Positions 1 through 8,823 of a stretch of 18,924 nucleotides of DNA are shown here, one piece after another (within the stretch, counting starts at the first letter, position 1; each line of letters starts with the position of its first letter). Under the pieces are notes generated by a model. That model saw only the letters and a program-made list of their open reading frames with translations, had not been told where the DNA came from and did not search any database. Source of the stretch: a bacterium (GTDB taxonomy: Bacteria > Bdellovibrionota_C > UBA2361 > SZUA-149); contig QIGM01000470.1 of assembly GCA_003230795.1 (NCBI GenBank), forward strand, positions 1-18,924, in the 5' to 3' direction. The position numbers and the translations under genes were made by a program.

Positions 1-334
1 CCATTCGCTTGGCAATGAGCGCCTGACCTAGGCAGTGATTGATCTTATGTGCGCCGGTGTGAGCAAGACCCTCATTCTTAACGTAGATCTTCGCGCCGCC
101 AAGTTTATTAGTAAGGTTCTCACAGAAATAAAGAGGAGTAGGGCGACCGATAAAAGTTTTCTGAGTATGGTGGAGTTCTTTGAGAAAATCTGGATCTTCT
201 TTCGCCTCTAAAAAGCATGCTTCGAGCTCTTCTAAAGCAGGCATCAAGACTTCTGGTGCGTATCGGCCACCAAACTGACCGTAGTGGCCAGCGTCATCAA
301 CATCGTAGTTAGTCTTGTCTGAATTCTTAGCCAT
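1..334 (-). CDS. trpB: Tryptophan synthase beta chain, N-terminal part (cut by the window edge)
   Basis: TrpB joins indole to serine-derived aminoacrylate in a PLP-dependent reaction, the last step of tryptophan synthesis, in complex with TrpA. Only the first 111 codons are in the window; the gene continues past the left edge. Visible family motifs are [10 protein letters not shown] (residues 19-28), MPALEELE (31-38), GRPTPLY (63-69) and HTGAHKIN (92-99), in which K97 is the expected PLP-binding lysine. The segment before the lysine reads KNEGL where many homologues have KREDL; it is not a catalytic position I can name. The ATG at 334-332 has an AAGAG ribosome site about 8 nt upstream and starts 11 nt after the trpC stop, so the two genes are surely co-transcribed. 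No trpF lies between them. Identification is secure. Confidence 0.95.
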   Translation of the reverse strand, partial: MAKNSDKTNYDVDDAGHYGQFGGRYAPEVLMPALEELEACFLEAKEDPDFLKELHHTQKTFIGRPTPLYFCENLTNKLGGAKIYVKNEGLAHTGAHKINHCLGQALIAKRM

Positions 335-345
335 TTTTCTAACTC

Positions 346-1230
346 TTATGCAGATGACGCATGAACAGTCTCTGCGTCGTCCTGCTGAAATTCCCTAATA
401 AGTGTGGCGAGATTCTTTCCCGGGGCACCTTTTGCGACAAGCGTTTCGCCAATTAAAAATGCATCTGCACCGTACGAGCGGAGCAGCTTTAAATCATTGG
501 CGTTTGAGATGCCAGACTCTGCTACGAGCGGAACAGTGTCGCTGAGCTGTCCCAAGGCTGAACGTGCCTGCTGCGCGAGCTTCTTCGTTGTCTCGAGTGA
601 AGTCACGAAGGTATTTAGATCTCGGTTGTTTATTCCTAAAGCAAAGCGAGAGCTTGTCGTTTTATTCTCGCTTAGACTACGGAGTACAGCAACAGCGCTT
701 TGAAGCTCTTGATCGTTATGGACCTCGATAAGAATATCCAATCCAGCAGAACAAGCCTCCGTCGCTAAAGAGAGAAGTGAATCTTCGTCCAAAATAGCTA
801 CGATTAGAAGCAAGGCATCAGCGCCCAAGCATAGCGTCTCCCATACTTGATACGAATCTATGATGAATTCCTTACGAAGAATTGGCGCAAACTTCGATTT
901 TTGCATCTCTCGAACTTGTTCAACGTAGGCGTTCTCTCCTGAGAAGAAGCTACGATCTGTAAGCACTGAGATACATGCGGCACCGTTCTCTGTGTAGGCG
1001 ATGGCGGTTTCAATGGGATCAAGATCCGCTCGGAGTATGCCCTTGGAGGGAGACGCACGCTTGATCTCAGCAATTATAGATGGCTGCTTGGTCTTCTTGA
1101 GACTTTCGACGAAGCCTCGTGGCTTCGGCGCCTTTTCGGCGGCTGCTCGGATCTGCTCGAGCGAGCGTGCAGCTTTGGCAACTATCAGCTCTCGCCGCTT
1201 TTCTTGAACAATTTTATCGAGAATTGACAT
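346..1230 (-). CDS. trpC: Indole-3-glycerol-phosphate synthase
   Basis: This cytosolic (beta/alpha)8 enzyme closes the ring of carboxyphenylamino-deoxyribulose phosphate to give indole-3-glycerol phosphate, the substrate of TrpAB. Its 294 aa are slightly longer than the usual 255-270, with small insertions and a short polar C-terminus. Diagnostic motifs are [13 protein letters not shown] (residues 52-64, holding E55, K57 and the phosphate-side S60/K63), ISVLTD with FFSG (87-98), ILRKEF (117-122, general-acid lysine K120), IEVHN (168-172, E169), GINNRDL (199-205) and VAESGI (236-241, E238), then GADAFLIGE (254-262). It is a stand-alone TrpC with no fused TrpF domain. The ATG at 1230-1228 has only a weak GAGG about 11 nt upstream. 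It is the first gene of a leftward trp unit followed by trpB, divergent from the ABC operon. Confidence 0.97.
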   Translation of the reverse strand: MSILDKIVQEKRRELIVAKAARSLEQIRAAAEKAPKPRGFVESLKKTKQPSIIAEIKRASPSKGILRADLDPIETAIAYTENGAACISVLTDRSFFSGENAYVEQVREMQKSKFAPILRKEFIIDSYQVWETLCLGADALLLIVAILDEDSLLSLATEACSAGLDILIEVHNDQELQSAVAVLRSLSENKTTSSRFALGINNRDLNTFVTSLETTKKLAQQARSALGQLSDTVPLVAESGISNANDLKLLRSYGADAFLIGETLVAKGAPGKNLATLIREFQQDDAETVHASSA

Positions 1231-1540
1231 CCTGCTTGTGGCCTCAGTCTGTTTTTCTAAATATGAGGCAAAAAGTGTTAAAAAACAAATAGTTAGCGTT
1301 CAAATGTCTGTTCTCTGCGATCTACGTCGTGGCGGAGTTCTCCTCGCGACGATTGCGTATTCTCTGCTCGTACGATGAAGAACTTCGGAGTATTTCGCGT
1401 CTCTTGAGAGCAGATGGTAGAGAGTCATATGCCGAAATGGCTCGACTGAAATTAGACTAGTAGATAAGACAGTTAAATTCTAGCCTTCTCGGCAGAAAAT
1501 CAATGGTTATCACCTACTTAATGTTTCCTACGCACATCAA
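1231..1540. other. Divergent intergenic region between trpC and the ABC operon
   Basis: This 310-bp gap separates two divergent genes, so it should hold the promoters of both the leftward trp genes and the rightward ABC operon. I see no convincing sigma-70 box pair on either strand. The nearest is a loose leftward match, TTGAAC (1304-1299 on the minus strand) 17 nt before TAACAC. There is no run of Trp codons, so no classical trp attenuator is visible. An imperfect 7-bp inverted repeat, TCTGCTC at 1363-1369 with GAGCAGA at 1408-1414, is the only palindromic structure noted. A 42-codon minus-strand reading frame (1428-1300) and shorter plus-strand frames exist but lack ribosome sites. Confidence 0.5.
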
Positions 1541-2269
1541 ATGATTGAAGCTCAAAACCTATCGAAAAGCTTCGGCGATTTAGAAGCCGTATCGAATCTT
1601 AGTTTCAAGCTCGAGAGCGGCGAGGTGCTTGGCTTGTTGGGGCCGAACGGCGCTGGGAAGTCGACGACAATGCGTCTGCTCACAACATTCCTTTCCCCTA
1701 CCGAAGGAAGCGCAAGCGTGGCTGGCTTTGATGTGCGTACTCAAGCTGAAGACGTGCGACGCTCTATCGGCTATCTACCAGAAACGCCTCCGCTTTATCC
1801 TGAGCTGCGGGTGCGAGAGTATCTGAATTTTGTCGCTAAGATAAAAGGCGTACCACGGGCGAAGCTTTCGAAGTCTGTTTCTGATTCAATCGAGCGTTGT
1901 GTTCTCGGTGATGTGGCAAGTCGTTTGTGTGGCCAGTTATCGAAAGGTTACAAGCAACGTGTGGGCCTTGCCGCCGCGATTGTTCATGATCCGGCTGTGG
2001 TGATTCTCGATGAACCAACAAGTGGTCTCGATCCAGCTCAAATAATCGAAATTCGTAAATTAATTAGAGAGCTAGGAGAAAAGCATACCGTTATCTTAAG
2101 CACTCACATTCTTCCAGAAGTGTCTCAGACATGTTCTCGAGTGCTTATTATTTCGAAAGGCAAAGCGGTAGTTGAGGGTAGCCTTGAGGAGCTAACCAAA
2201 GATCGCACTCTCGAAGAACGTTTCTTAGAGACTGTTGCTGGCGATACGACCGATACTGAGGCGACATGA
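1541..2269 (+). CDS. ABC transporter ATP-binding protein, GldA-like
   Basis: This is the cytosolic nucleotide-binding subunit of an ABC-2 type exporter, powering the permease encoded directly downstream. It is 242 aa with a complete ABC domain: Walker A GPNGAGKST (residues 34-42, K40), a Q-loop region reading YLPETPPLYPELRVREYL with glutamate in the Q position, signature LSKGYKQR (133-140), Walker B VVILDEPTSGLDP (153-165, D157/E158) and the switch histidine in LSTHI (H189). The Q-loop and LSKGYKQR type are typical of the GldA/drug-ABC subfamily. The ATG at 1541 lacks a Shine-Dalgarno, and upstream in-frame extension is blocked. The stop overlaps the next start (ATGA, 2266-2269), which indicates translational coupling. 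The substrate is unknown; GldA-type function in gliding is possible but not shown. Confidence 0.93.
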   Translation: MIEAQNLSKSFGDLEAVSNLSFKLESGEVLGLLGPNGAGKSTTMRLLTTFLSPTEGSASVAGFDVRTQAEDVRRSIGYLPETPPLYPELRVREYLNFVAKIKGVPRAKLSKSVSDSIERCVLGDVASRLCGQLSKGYKQRVGLAAAIVHDPAVVILDEPTSGLDPAQIIEIRKLIRELGEKHTVILSTHILPEVSQTCSRVLIISKGKAVVEGSLEELTKDRTLEERFLETVAGDTTDTEAT

Positions 2270-3027
2270 AAAAGATTTTTTTCCTAGCAGAGAAGGAGCT
2301 TCGCGTAAGTTTCGTCACGCCGCTTGCATACGTTGTCATGGCGGGATTTTTGCTCTTAAGCGGTTTCTTTTTCTTTACCTTACTTCAGGAGTTTAACTCA
2401 CAGCTTAACCAATCGGCGATGTTGCGTGAGCTTTGTCCTAGTCTCAATGAGTTGGTGGTTGAGCAGTTTTATCATGTGCTCGAGATTGTATTGATTTTCT
2501 TGATTCCAATTCTCACAATGCGTGCTCTCGCCGAGGAGAAGCAGCATGGAACCTTCGAGCTTTTAGTCACCTCTCCACTCACTTCGAGCCAAATTGTGCT
2601 CGGGAAGTTTATAGGAATTTGTGGAGTTGTATTTGCAATGCTCGGACTTTCTTTTGCCTTTCCGCTGGTATTGATTCTCTTCAGCGACCCGGAAGTGCTT
2701 CCGATTTTCATCGGTTTTTTAGGATTGTTACTCTATTCAGCGTCCTTCGTTGCGATTGGTCTTGCTATCTCAGCGTTTACGAAGAGTCAGACTATTGCCG
2801 GTATTGTAAGCCTAGTCGTCTTACTACTTCTCTCTGTGCTTGATGCTCCCGCTGCGAAACTCGAGGGGGTTGCTGGAGAAGTGTTTACTTATCTTGACCC
2901 GAGCACGCATCTCGATTTTCTCTTTCGAGGTGTGATCTCAGGAACTGATGTATTCTATTTTCTAAGCCTGACGCTTCTCGGTTTGTTTGTTGCTAACCGT
3001 GTTCTCGAAGCTCAGGATTGGCGATAG
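2266..3027 (+). CDS. ABC-2 type transporter permease, GldF-like
   Basis: This is a 253-aa polytopic inner-membrane protein with about six hydrophobic segments: residues ~18-38, 66-84, 110-134, 142-165, 171-193 and 228-244. After the second segment comes LTMRALAEEKQHGTFELLVTSP (about 84-105), the hallmark cytosolic loop of GldF-like ABC-2 permeases, where EEK..GT.E.L is conserved. It pairs with the ATPase whose last codon it overlaps (ATGA), and is followed two bases after its stop by the GldG-like gene. That is the standard ATPase/permease/auxiliary order of this transporter type. The transported molecule cannot be deduced. The family call is confident; a role in motility is not. Confidence 0.9.
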   Translation: MKKIFFLAEKELRVSFVTPLAYVVMAGFLLLSGFFFFTLLQEFNSQLNQSAMLRELCPSLNELVVEQFYHVLEIVLIFLIPILTMRALAEEKQHGTFELLVTSPLTSSQIVLGKFIGICGVVFAMLGLSFAFPLVLILFSDPEVLPIFIGFLGLLLYSASFVAIGLAISAFTKSQTIAGIVSLVVLLLLSVLDAPAAKLEGVAGEVFTYLDPSTHLDFLFRGVISGTDVFYFLSLTLLGLFVANRVLEAQDWR

Positions 3028-3029
3028 CG

Positions 3030-4697
3030 ATGAAGAACCGCGTGCACTACCTCGGAGTATTAGGGCTAATCGTTTTCGCCTTTGGATTGCTTACCTACTT
3101 CCTCGTGAGCTTCGATCAGTATTACTTCATGCATATTCATGTAGCGCTCGGCGTCTTGCTGATAGTGCTATTTGTTGTGAAGGGAGGACTACGACCGCTG
3201 GGCTCAGCAGCTGCTCAACGTGCGGCAGGCTTTGGGGCAGGGATGACGCTTTATACCGCTCTGTTTATTGGCATTCTTTCAGTGCTCAATGTAGGGGCCT
3301 ATAGATTCGATCCCTTTTACTTTGATAGCACAGAGCAAAACGTATTCACGCTTGCTCCGCAAACAAGCGACTTGCTTCAAGATTTGCCCGATGCGGTTCT
3401 TGCTCGATTTTTCGCGGTTGGAGGTAGAGTAAATCCTGAGCTAGAGGACTTGTTGAACCGTCTCTCTAGACAGTCTGGAAACTTTCGTTGGGAAATCGTT
3501 GATCCTGAGACCACTCCGGAGCTTGCTGATTACCTCGGCGTGAGCGAACGAGACACCTTGCACTTTTCCTATGACGGAAAAGATTCGAGTCGTGCGGTTA
3601 AGATTAGTCGCAAAATTGATGAGCAAGAGGTGGTAAACGCACTTCTGAAGCTCACACGCGGTGGGAAGAAAATGCTGTATTGGGTCTCCGGTCATGGAGA
3701 GTCAAATTTGGACGATCCGACCGAGGCTGGATTTCTCTTTCTTAAAGAAGCGATTGAAGGTGAGAATGTAACAGTAACCAAGCTAGAGCTTGCAGGTGGT
3801 GAGCCTGTTCCTTCTGATGCCGCCGCTATTCTTGTGATGGCACCAAGACGAAGCTTACTCGCAAAAGAGAGGAACGCCATACGTCGTTACTTAGAGTCAG
3901 GCGGGGGTGCTGTATTTGCAACAGAACCGAATACGACAAGCGATGTCGCCGCCTTAGTTCGTCCTTTTGGCGTGATAGTTGGCTCGGACGTGATTCTCGA
4001 TCAAGAAGTTCGCTTGCTCGAGGGTAAGAGCGTGGGTGTGCGCCCGATGATTTCTGATTATGGCCAACATCAGATTACGGAGAATTTTTCCGAAGGCAGT
4101 ATATATAGCACCGCGTCTAGTGTGCGCACTGCTCCAGTTGTTCCTTCAGGAATGATCGTAAGCGAGCTTGCATTCACTGGCCCGAATAGTTGGGCTGAGA
4201 GCAATGTTGCTGGGGTATTTAGCGAGAAGCCTACTGCGGCGATCGATCCCGAAGATGTGCGTGGTCCTCTCGCTTTAGCGGCGGCTGCGGAGGGGATTGT
4301 TGCCTATGAGGGCTATGAGGATGACTCTTTTGAACTCGTTCCCGAAAATCCAGCAAGCGAAACAGTGAGCACAGAGGGCGAGGCAGAGAAGGAGACAGAA
4401 GAAGCGAGCGAGGCGATTAAGAAAGGAAAGTCACGGATTGTCGTCTTTGGTGATGCCGATTTCGTTGCGAATGTGAACATTCGCCAGTTATTCAATCGCG
4501 ATTTCTTTCTCAATTCCCTCAATTGGGTGCTCGGTGAGACGGAGAATATCAGTATTCGTGCGAAGAGTCTGAAGTGTACAACAAAAGCGCTTACGACCAA
4601 GGAGTTCCGTTCGATGTTTCTTATCGCTGGAATCTTGCTCCCTGAAGCTGTGCTTATCCTCGGTATTACGGTGTGGTGGAGAAGACGGCAAAGCTAG
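3030..4697 (+). CDS. GldG-like ABC transporter auxiliary membrane protein
   Basis: This 555-aa protein belongs to the GldG/ABC_transp_aux family: N-terminal membrane helices, a large extracytoplasmic domain and a C-terminal membrane helix. Helices lie at about residues 8-26, 31-51 and 67-88. The family segment around TEQNVFTLAPQT follows, then an alpha/beta domain with YWVSGHGESNLDD and ILVMAPRRSLLAKERNAIRRYLESGGG, and a last helix at about 530-549 ending in WWRRRQS. A glutamate-rich insert (about 438-463) interrupts the soluble domain just before RIVVFGDADF. A TTG at 3018 would give four more residues and overlap the permease, but AGGA abuts it. The ATG at 3030 lies 2 nt after the permease stop and 12 nt from AGGA, so I prefer it. 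It probably forms one complex with the two preceding gene products. Confidence 0.85.
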   Translation: MKNRVHYLGVLGLIVFAFGLLTYFLVSFDQYYFMHIHVALGVLLIVLFVVKGGLRPLGSAAAQRAAGFGAGMTLYTALFIGILSVLNVGAYRFDPFYFDSTEQNVFTLAPQTSDLLQDLPDAVLARFFAVGGRVNPELEDLLNRLSRQSGNFRWEIVDPETTPELADYLGVSERDTLHFSYDGKDSSRAVKISRKIDEQEVVNALLKLTRGGKKMLYWVSGHGESNLDDPTEAGFLFLKEAIEGENVTVTKLELAGGEPVPSDAAAILVMAPRRSLLAKERNAIRRYLESGGGAVFATEPNTTSDVAALVRPFGVIVGSDVILDQEVRLLEGKSVGVRPMISDYGQHQITENFSEGSIYSTASSVRTAPVVPSGMIVSELAFTGPNSWAESNVAGVFSEKPTAAIDPEDVRGPLALAAAAEGIVAYEGYEDDSFELVPENPASETVSTEGEAEKETEEASEAIKKGKSRIVVFGDADFVANVNIRQLFNRDFFLNSLNWVLGETENISIRAKSLKCTTKALTTKEFRSMFLIAGILLPEAVLILGITVWWRRRQS

Positions 4698-4711
4698 GCG
4701 GTAGGTAGACG

Positions 4712-6280
4712 ATGGGCGTAAAAAAAATCCTTTGGACCTTTTGCCTCTTTGCTGTGTTGCTCGTAGGCTATTGGTACTTTGAGCAGCTTGATGCTGAAGA
4801 TCAGAGCCTACAAGCGGTAAGCGAGTCGTTGATTGATAACCTTTCGGTTTCTGATGTCTATAAGGTCCATCTTATTGCACCTGGAAAATCCTTTGCCGTG
4901 TATCGGGATGGCTACGGCATAGGTGCAGACGGTGAAACAATTTCTACACCTTCCCCGGAAGCTCCCTGGCTCCTCCATGACCCGGAAGGGGCACCAACAA
5001 TTCCTTCATCGGTTGACACCTTTCTCCAACACTTAAGTGCGGTAATGTTGAAAAACAGCGTCAAAGCTGAACTTGTTTCTTCAAATCAATCCGTATACGG
5101 GCTCAAGCCTCCTGAGCGTGTGCTTAAAATCAAAACGGCTAATAAGGAGATAGTGCTCAGCTTTGGTAAGAAGCATGAAATAAGCGGAAGACGCTATGTT
5201 CAAAAAGAGAGCGATCCACGTATCCTTCTGATTGACGAAGAAGATTTTGAACAAATTAATATCGGCAAAGACGATATTCGAAGCAGGCAACCATTGCAGT
5301 TTGATGTTTCGAAAGTGACGACAGTTACGATACTTCGTCGTGAGAGCACGGTTCCTTTCTCTTTACGAAAAGTTTCTGATTCTCCCTCGCGCTGGACGCT
5401 CGATGCGGCCGGCATTAAAGTTGATGCCGATACCGAGTTAATCGAATCTGAACTAAAGAAATTGTCCGAAGTCGAAGTTGATCGCTTTCTCTTGCCGACG
5501 ATTGCGCCGCTCCACTACTTTGGGCTCGACGATCCACTGCTAGTTCTGAGAGTCGCTCTGGCAGATGAAGGTGGTGAAGAGAAAGAAATACTACTTCAGT
5601 TTGCTGAAGCGGGAGAAATCACCGTCCGTTTACCGAAGCAGGCGAGTGAGAGCACGGTGGGTCTGTATTTTTTCCGAGTATCCTTCCAAACCTGGATATA
5701 TCAGCTCACGCACCCCTCGTTCCGAGGATGGATACAGGAGCCGACGCATTTTAGAAATACGCTGCCGTTCTCAAGTCTGCGTGAAGAAAATGTTTCTCAG
5801 GTTGTCTTGCGTAGCGAAACCCAAGTGCTGACCTTCTCTACGGATGAGAAAAGTAAAGAATGGCGCTTAGGTGTTGCTGACGGTCAAGAGGCAGGTGGGC
5901 TTGAGACGGGGAAAATACGCCCAGGAAAAATAAACCGGGAAAGTTTCCGCAGCTGGTTCAATGAACTAACTAAAACTAAAGTATTGTCGTATCCCTCACT
6001 CAAGCCGGCTGACAAAGCTCGCGCAAAGTTTGATTCTCCTGTTTTTAGTGTCAGTATCGAGCAGTTCGAAAACGAACCTGCGCTCTCTCTAATTGTCGGG
6101 GGGCCCTTGAAGGCTGCGAATGCCCAAGACGGAGATAGTGCGGATCCGCTAGCCCCGAGGTATGGTCTCCTTCGAGGTGCTGATAAACGACAGGTAGCCG
6201 TTGTGCTCAGCGCTTCAGTGATTGAGGACTTACGGCGTACGCCTGAGTATTTTTCTAACTCAACCAAAACACAAAGGTAG
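4712..6280 (+). CDS. DUF4340 domain protein of the Gld-type ABC operon
   Basis: This 522-aa protein has one N-terminal membrane anchor (about residues 5-22: KKILWTFCLFAVLLVGYW) and a large beta-rich, probably periplasmic remainder. The segment GRRYVQKESDPRILLIDEEDF followed by IRSRQPLQFD (about 157-192) and the later YGLKPPERVLKI / YFGLDDPLLVL strands match the repeated DUF4340 pattern. DUF4340 genes regularly follow GldF/GldG-type genes, as here. The ATG at 4712 comes 14 nt after the previous stop, with a GGTAGGTAG ribosome-site region. Its biochemical role is unknown; an accessory periplasmic subunit of the ABC system is the simplest inference. The next gene, PBP1A, begins 20 nt later, so the two may share a transcript. 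Confidence 0.85.
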   Translation: MGVKKILWTFCLFAVLLVGYWYFEQLDAEDQSLQAVSESLIDNLSVSDVYKVHLIAPGKSFAVYRDGYGIGADGETISTPSPEAPWLLHDPEGAPTIPSSVDTFLQHLSAVMLKNSVKAELVSSNQSVYGLKPPERVLKIKTANKEIVLSFGKKHEISGRRYVQKESDPRILLIDEEDFEQINIGKDDIRSRQPLQFDVSKVTTVTILRRESTVPFSLRKVSDSPSRWTLDAAGIKVDADTELIESELKKLSEVEVDRFLLPTIAPLHYFGLDDPLLVLRVALADEGGEEKEILLQFAEAGEITVRLPKQASESTVGLYFFRVSFQTWIYQLTHPSFRGWIQEPTHFRNTLPFSSLREENVSQVVLRSETQVLTFSTDEKSKEWRLGVADGQEAGGLETGKIRPGKINRESFRSWFNELTKTKVLSYPSLKPADKARAKFDSPVFSVSIEQFENEPALSLIVGGPLKAANAQDGDSADPLAPRYGLLRGADKRQVAVVLSASVIEDLRRTPEYFSNSTKTQR

Positions 6281-6300
6281 CGACGCTCGAGTTTACTGCT

Positions 6301-8676
6301 ATGCTTCGGAAGTTTTTTAAATTCTTCTTCATCGGAAGTATTATTGTTGGTCTGCTTGCCACCGCAGCTGGCTTGGCCTCGGGGATGTATTTCTATATCC
6401 GACTTACTCGAGATCTTCCCAAGATTGAACGTGTCAGTGACTACCGCCCGAAGGCAGTGACTAGCGTCTTCGCTGATGATGGTTCACTTATTGCCGAGGT
6501 CTATGATGAACGTCGTTATCCGGTTACCTTCGACGAAATACCTAAAGTCGTAGCGAATGCATTTCTCTCAGCAGAGGATGCGAATTTCTATAATCATCCT
6601 GGAATCGATATCGTTAGTATTTTGCGCGCGATGTGGGTGAACTTCCGAAGTTCCAAAACAAGACAAGGAGCTTCGACTATCACTCAGCAGATCGTAAAAT
6701 CTTTGCTGCTGACAAGAGAGAAGACATATGAGCGGAAGGCGAAAGAGGCGATTCTTTCATACCGCTTGGAGAAGGCTCTTACGAAAGACGAAATACTGTC
6801 GATTTATCTCAACGAAATATTTCTTGGTGTTGGCTCTTACGGAGTAAAAGCAGCAGCGCGAGTGCATTTTCGCAAAGAGCTCGAGAATCTCGAAATAGGC
6901 GAAGCTGCGTATTTGGCGGGTTTGCCTCAAAAACCGTCCGAATTGACTCGCCCAAAGAATCGAGACGCTGCGATACGGCGACAACGATACGTGCTCACGC
7001 AGATGCATCGAAATGGCTACATAAACGACGAAGAACTCGACACGGCCTTAAACAAAGAACTGATTATCTATCCGGCTGATGGAAAAACTATTTACGCCGC
7101 TCCGTATTTTGCCAGCCATGTTGTGCGTGAACTAGACAATTTATTTCGCGAGAATATCGGGAACTCACTTTCTCCTCGAAACCCTGGTGGTTTTGAAGTG
7201 CACACTACGGTGAATTTGCGGGCATACGAAATCGCTCGCCGTTCACTTCGAAGAACTTTGCACGATCTTGATAAGCGGAGAGGTTGGCGGGGAATTCTCG
7301 GGAAAAAATCCGAGGAAACACTGACCAGTTCTTGGGAGCGGATAGGTTCAGTCGAAAATATTGTTCCTCACGAAGTCTATCCAGCTGTCGTTGAGAAGAT
7401 TAGCAAAAAGACCGGAAAGACCGAAGTTCGCATCGCCGAGCTTCGCGGAACGCTAGATCTCTCAAAGGCAGTATGGGCGAGAACGATGCTCAGTGAGCGC
7501 GGAAAAGCATACGGCGGTCGACCCGAAAAGAAAATATCAGTCGGAGATGTAATTGAAGTGGCGCTTAGCACAAAAGCTAAGGAGAGATTCGTCACCAAGA
7601 AAGACGGCACCTTGAGCTTGCAATTGATGCTCGATCAGACTCCTGAAGTCGAAGGTGCGATGGTTGTTCAGAATACCTTAACAGGTGAAGTGAAGGCACT
7701 GATTGGCGGCTACGATTTTCAGCGCAGCGTTTTTAATAGAGCGACGCAAGGAAAGCTTCAGCCTGGATCTGCATTTAAGCCTTTTATTTATTTAGCCGCA
7801 GTAGAAGAGCTTAACTACACTCCCTCGAGCATAGTACCTGATTCTCCAATTAGTATGATTGCTGGTGATGGGACCCTTTGGGCTCCGCAGAATTACGATC
7901 GTAAATTTCTAGGCCCGATCACTCTTCGAACCGCACTCCAGCGTTCACGCAATGTGGTCTCAGTTTATCTTTTAAAAAGAGTAGGGGTGCGGCGTGGAAT
8001 TGAATCTGCGCGAAAGCTAGGAATAACAACACCGATTCCGCCAAACATGTCTATTTCGCTTGGTACTGCTGAAGTGAGGCTTGTGGAGCTTGTGAATGCG
8101 TACGGAGCATTTGCTGCTGAGGGTTGGCTTGCTGATCAAATGTTTATTCGTTCGGTAAAGGATCGGCGTGGCGAACTCGTGTACGAAAAGCGCACGAAAC
8201 AGAATAAAGTTATCGAGGATGCAGATGCCTTCATTATGGCCAATATGATGAAGGGAGTGGTTGAACGAGGCACCGCGCAAAGAGTGAAAGCCTTGGGGCG
8301 TCCGGTGGCAGGAAAAACCGGTACTACCAACGATCAGATGGACGCTTGGTTTGTTGGCTATACGCCCGAATGGGTTGCCGGAGTTTGGGTAGGCTTCGAT
8401 GTGAAGCGGACTCTTGGTAAGTACGAGACCGGTGGTAAGGCTGCTTCACCAGCATTCTTAAGTTTTATGCAGGAGTGGTTGGAGGATCTACCGGTGCTCG
8501 ATTTTACCATTCCTGATGGTGTGATACCCGTCACGGTCAATCTTAGCTCTGGACGCTTAACCTCCAGCGAGTCTCCGGGGGCCTTTGTGGAGTACTTTAA
8601 AAGCGGAACAGAGCCGCGAACCTCAGCATCGGAGATTGAAATTCCGCAAGACTACCTCACGAATGACGAATTTTAG
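6301..8676 (+). CDS. mrcA: Class A penicillin-binding protein 1A (glycosyltransferase and transpeptidase)
   Basis: This bifunctional peptidoglycan synthase is anchored in the inner membrane. Residues 5-32 form the membrane helix. The GT51 domain follows: EDANFYNHPG with catalytic E92, GASTITQQ (123-130), ERKAKE and IYLNEIFLG. Residues about 270-450 hold a PBP1A-type OB-like insert. The transpeptidase domain has SAFK (nucleophile S490, K493), SRN (549-551) and KTGT (672-675), so both activities look intact. The length, 791 aa, is normal for PBP1A. The ATG at 6301 has no strong Shine-Dalgarno and lies 20 nt after the DUF4340 stop. It transfers lipid II into glycan strands and cross-links them in the periplasm. 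The link to the ABC/DUF4340 genes is positional only. Confidence 0.96.
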   Translation: MLRKFFKFFFIGSIIVGLLATAAGLASGMYFYIRLTRDLPKIERVSDYRPKAVTSVFADDGSLIAEVYDERRYPVTFDEIPKVVANAFLSAEDANFYNHPGIDIVSILRAMWVNFRSSKTRQGASTITQQIVKSLLLTREKTYERKAKEAILSYRLEKALTKDEILSIYLNEIFLGVGSYGVKAAARVHFRKELENLEIGEAAYLAGLPQKPSELTRPKNRDAAIRRQRYVLTQMHRNGYINDEELDTALNKELIIYPADGKTIYAAPYFASHVVRELDNLFRENIGNSLSPRNPGGFEVHTTVNLRAYEIARRSLRRTLHDLDKRRGWRGILGKKSEETLTSSWERIGSVENIVPHEVYPAVVEKISKKTGKTEVRIAELRGTLDLSKAVWARTMLSERGKAYGGRPEKKISVGDVIEVALSTKAKERFVTKKDGTLSLQLMLDQTPEVEGAMVVQNTLTGEVKALIGGYDFQRSVFNRATQGKLQPGSAFKPFIYLAAVEELNYTPSSIVPDSPISMIAGDGTLWAPQNYDRKFLGPITLRTALQRSRNVVSVYLLKRVGVRRGIESARKLGITTPIPPNMSISLGTAEVRLVELVNAYGAFAAEGWLADQMFIRSVKDRRGELVYEKRTKQNKVIEDADAFIMANMMKGVVERGTAQRVKALGRPVAGKTGTTNDQMDAWFVGYTPEWVAGVWVGFDVKRTLGKYETGGKAASPAFLSFMQEWLEDLPVLDFTIPDGVIPVTVNLSSGRLTSSESPGAFVEYFKSGTEPRTSASEIEIPQDYLTNDEF

Positions 8677-8823
8677 CCGCAGTGAATCTCCTATCTTTTT
8701 AGTCGTCAAATGAGTGGGGGCTGCTGAAGCTAGGAATTTAGGATTGGCGCCTAATGCCTTTCTTTAGATAGAATTGCGGAAAAGCGTGCGTCTTTTTAAG
8801 ACATTACTACCGGAGGGGCGTTC
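8677..8823 (+). promoter_or_regulatory. Intergenic region ahead of the cyclophilin gene; possible promoter and hairpin
   Basis: This 147-bp gap separates the PBP1A block from the next set of genes and is the likeliest place for a new promoter. A TAGAAT at 8769-8774 resembles a -10 box, but its best -35 partner, TTGGCG at 8744-8749, is 19 nt away, so the call is weak. TTAGG (8738-8742) and CCTAA (8750-8754) could form a small hairpin ahead of a T-rich stretch. GTCTT-TTT-AAGAC (8790-8802) is a perfect 5-bp hairpin just before the Shine-Dalgarno. TAGTCGTCA near 8699 and CTACCGGAGGG at 8807-8817 each match pieces of the repeat family found further downstream. Confidence 0.3.
8812..8816 (+). promoter_or_regulatory. 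Strong Shine-Dalgarno GGAGG that supports a TTG start
   Basis: GGAGG lies 7 nt before the TTG at 8824. No ATG or GTG is in frame nearby. This near-perfect site and spacing is the reason for placing the cyclophilin start at the TTG rather than at the later in-frame TTG at 8884. Confidence 0.75.

Noticed and set aside
1300..1428. Minus-strand frame of 42 codons (basic, Arg-rich) between trpC and the ABC operon
   Set aside because: No ribosome site, no recognisable motif, and chance frames of this length are expected. It is not a Trp-rich leader peptide either.
3018..3029. TTG at 3018 as the start of the GldG-like gene
   Set aside because: AGGA directly abuts it with no spacing, and an ATG follows at 3030 just after the permease stop.
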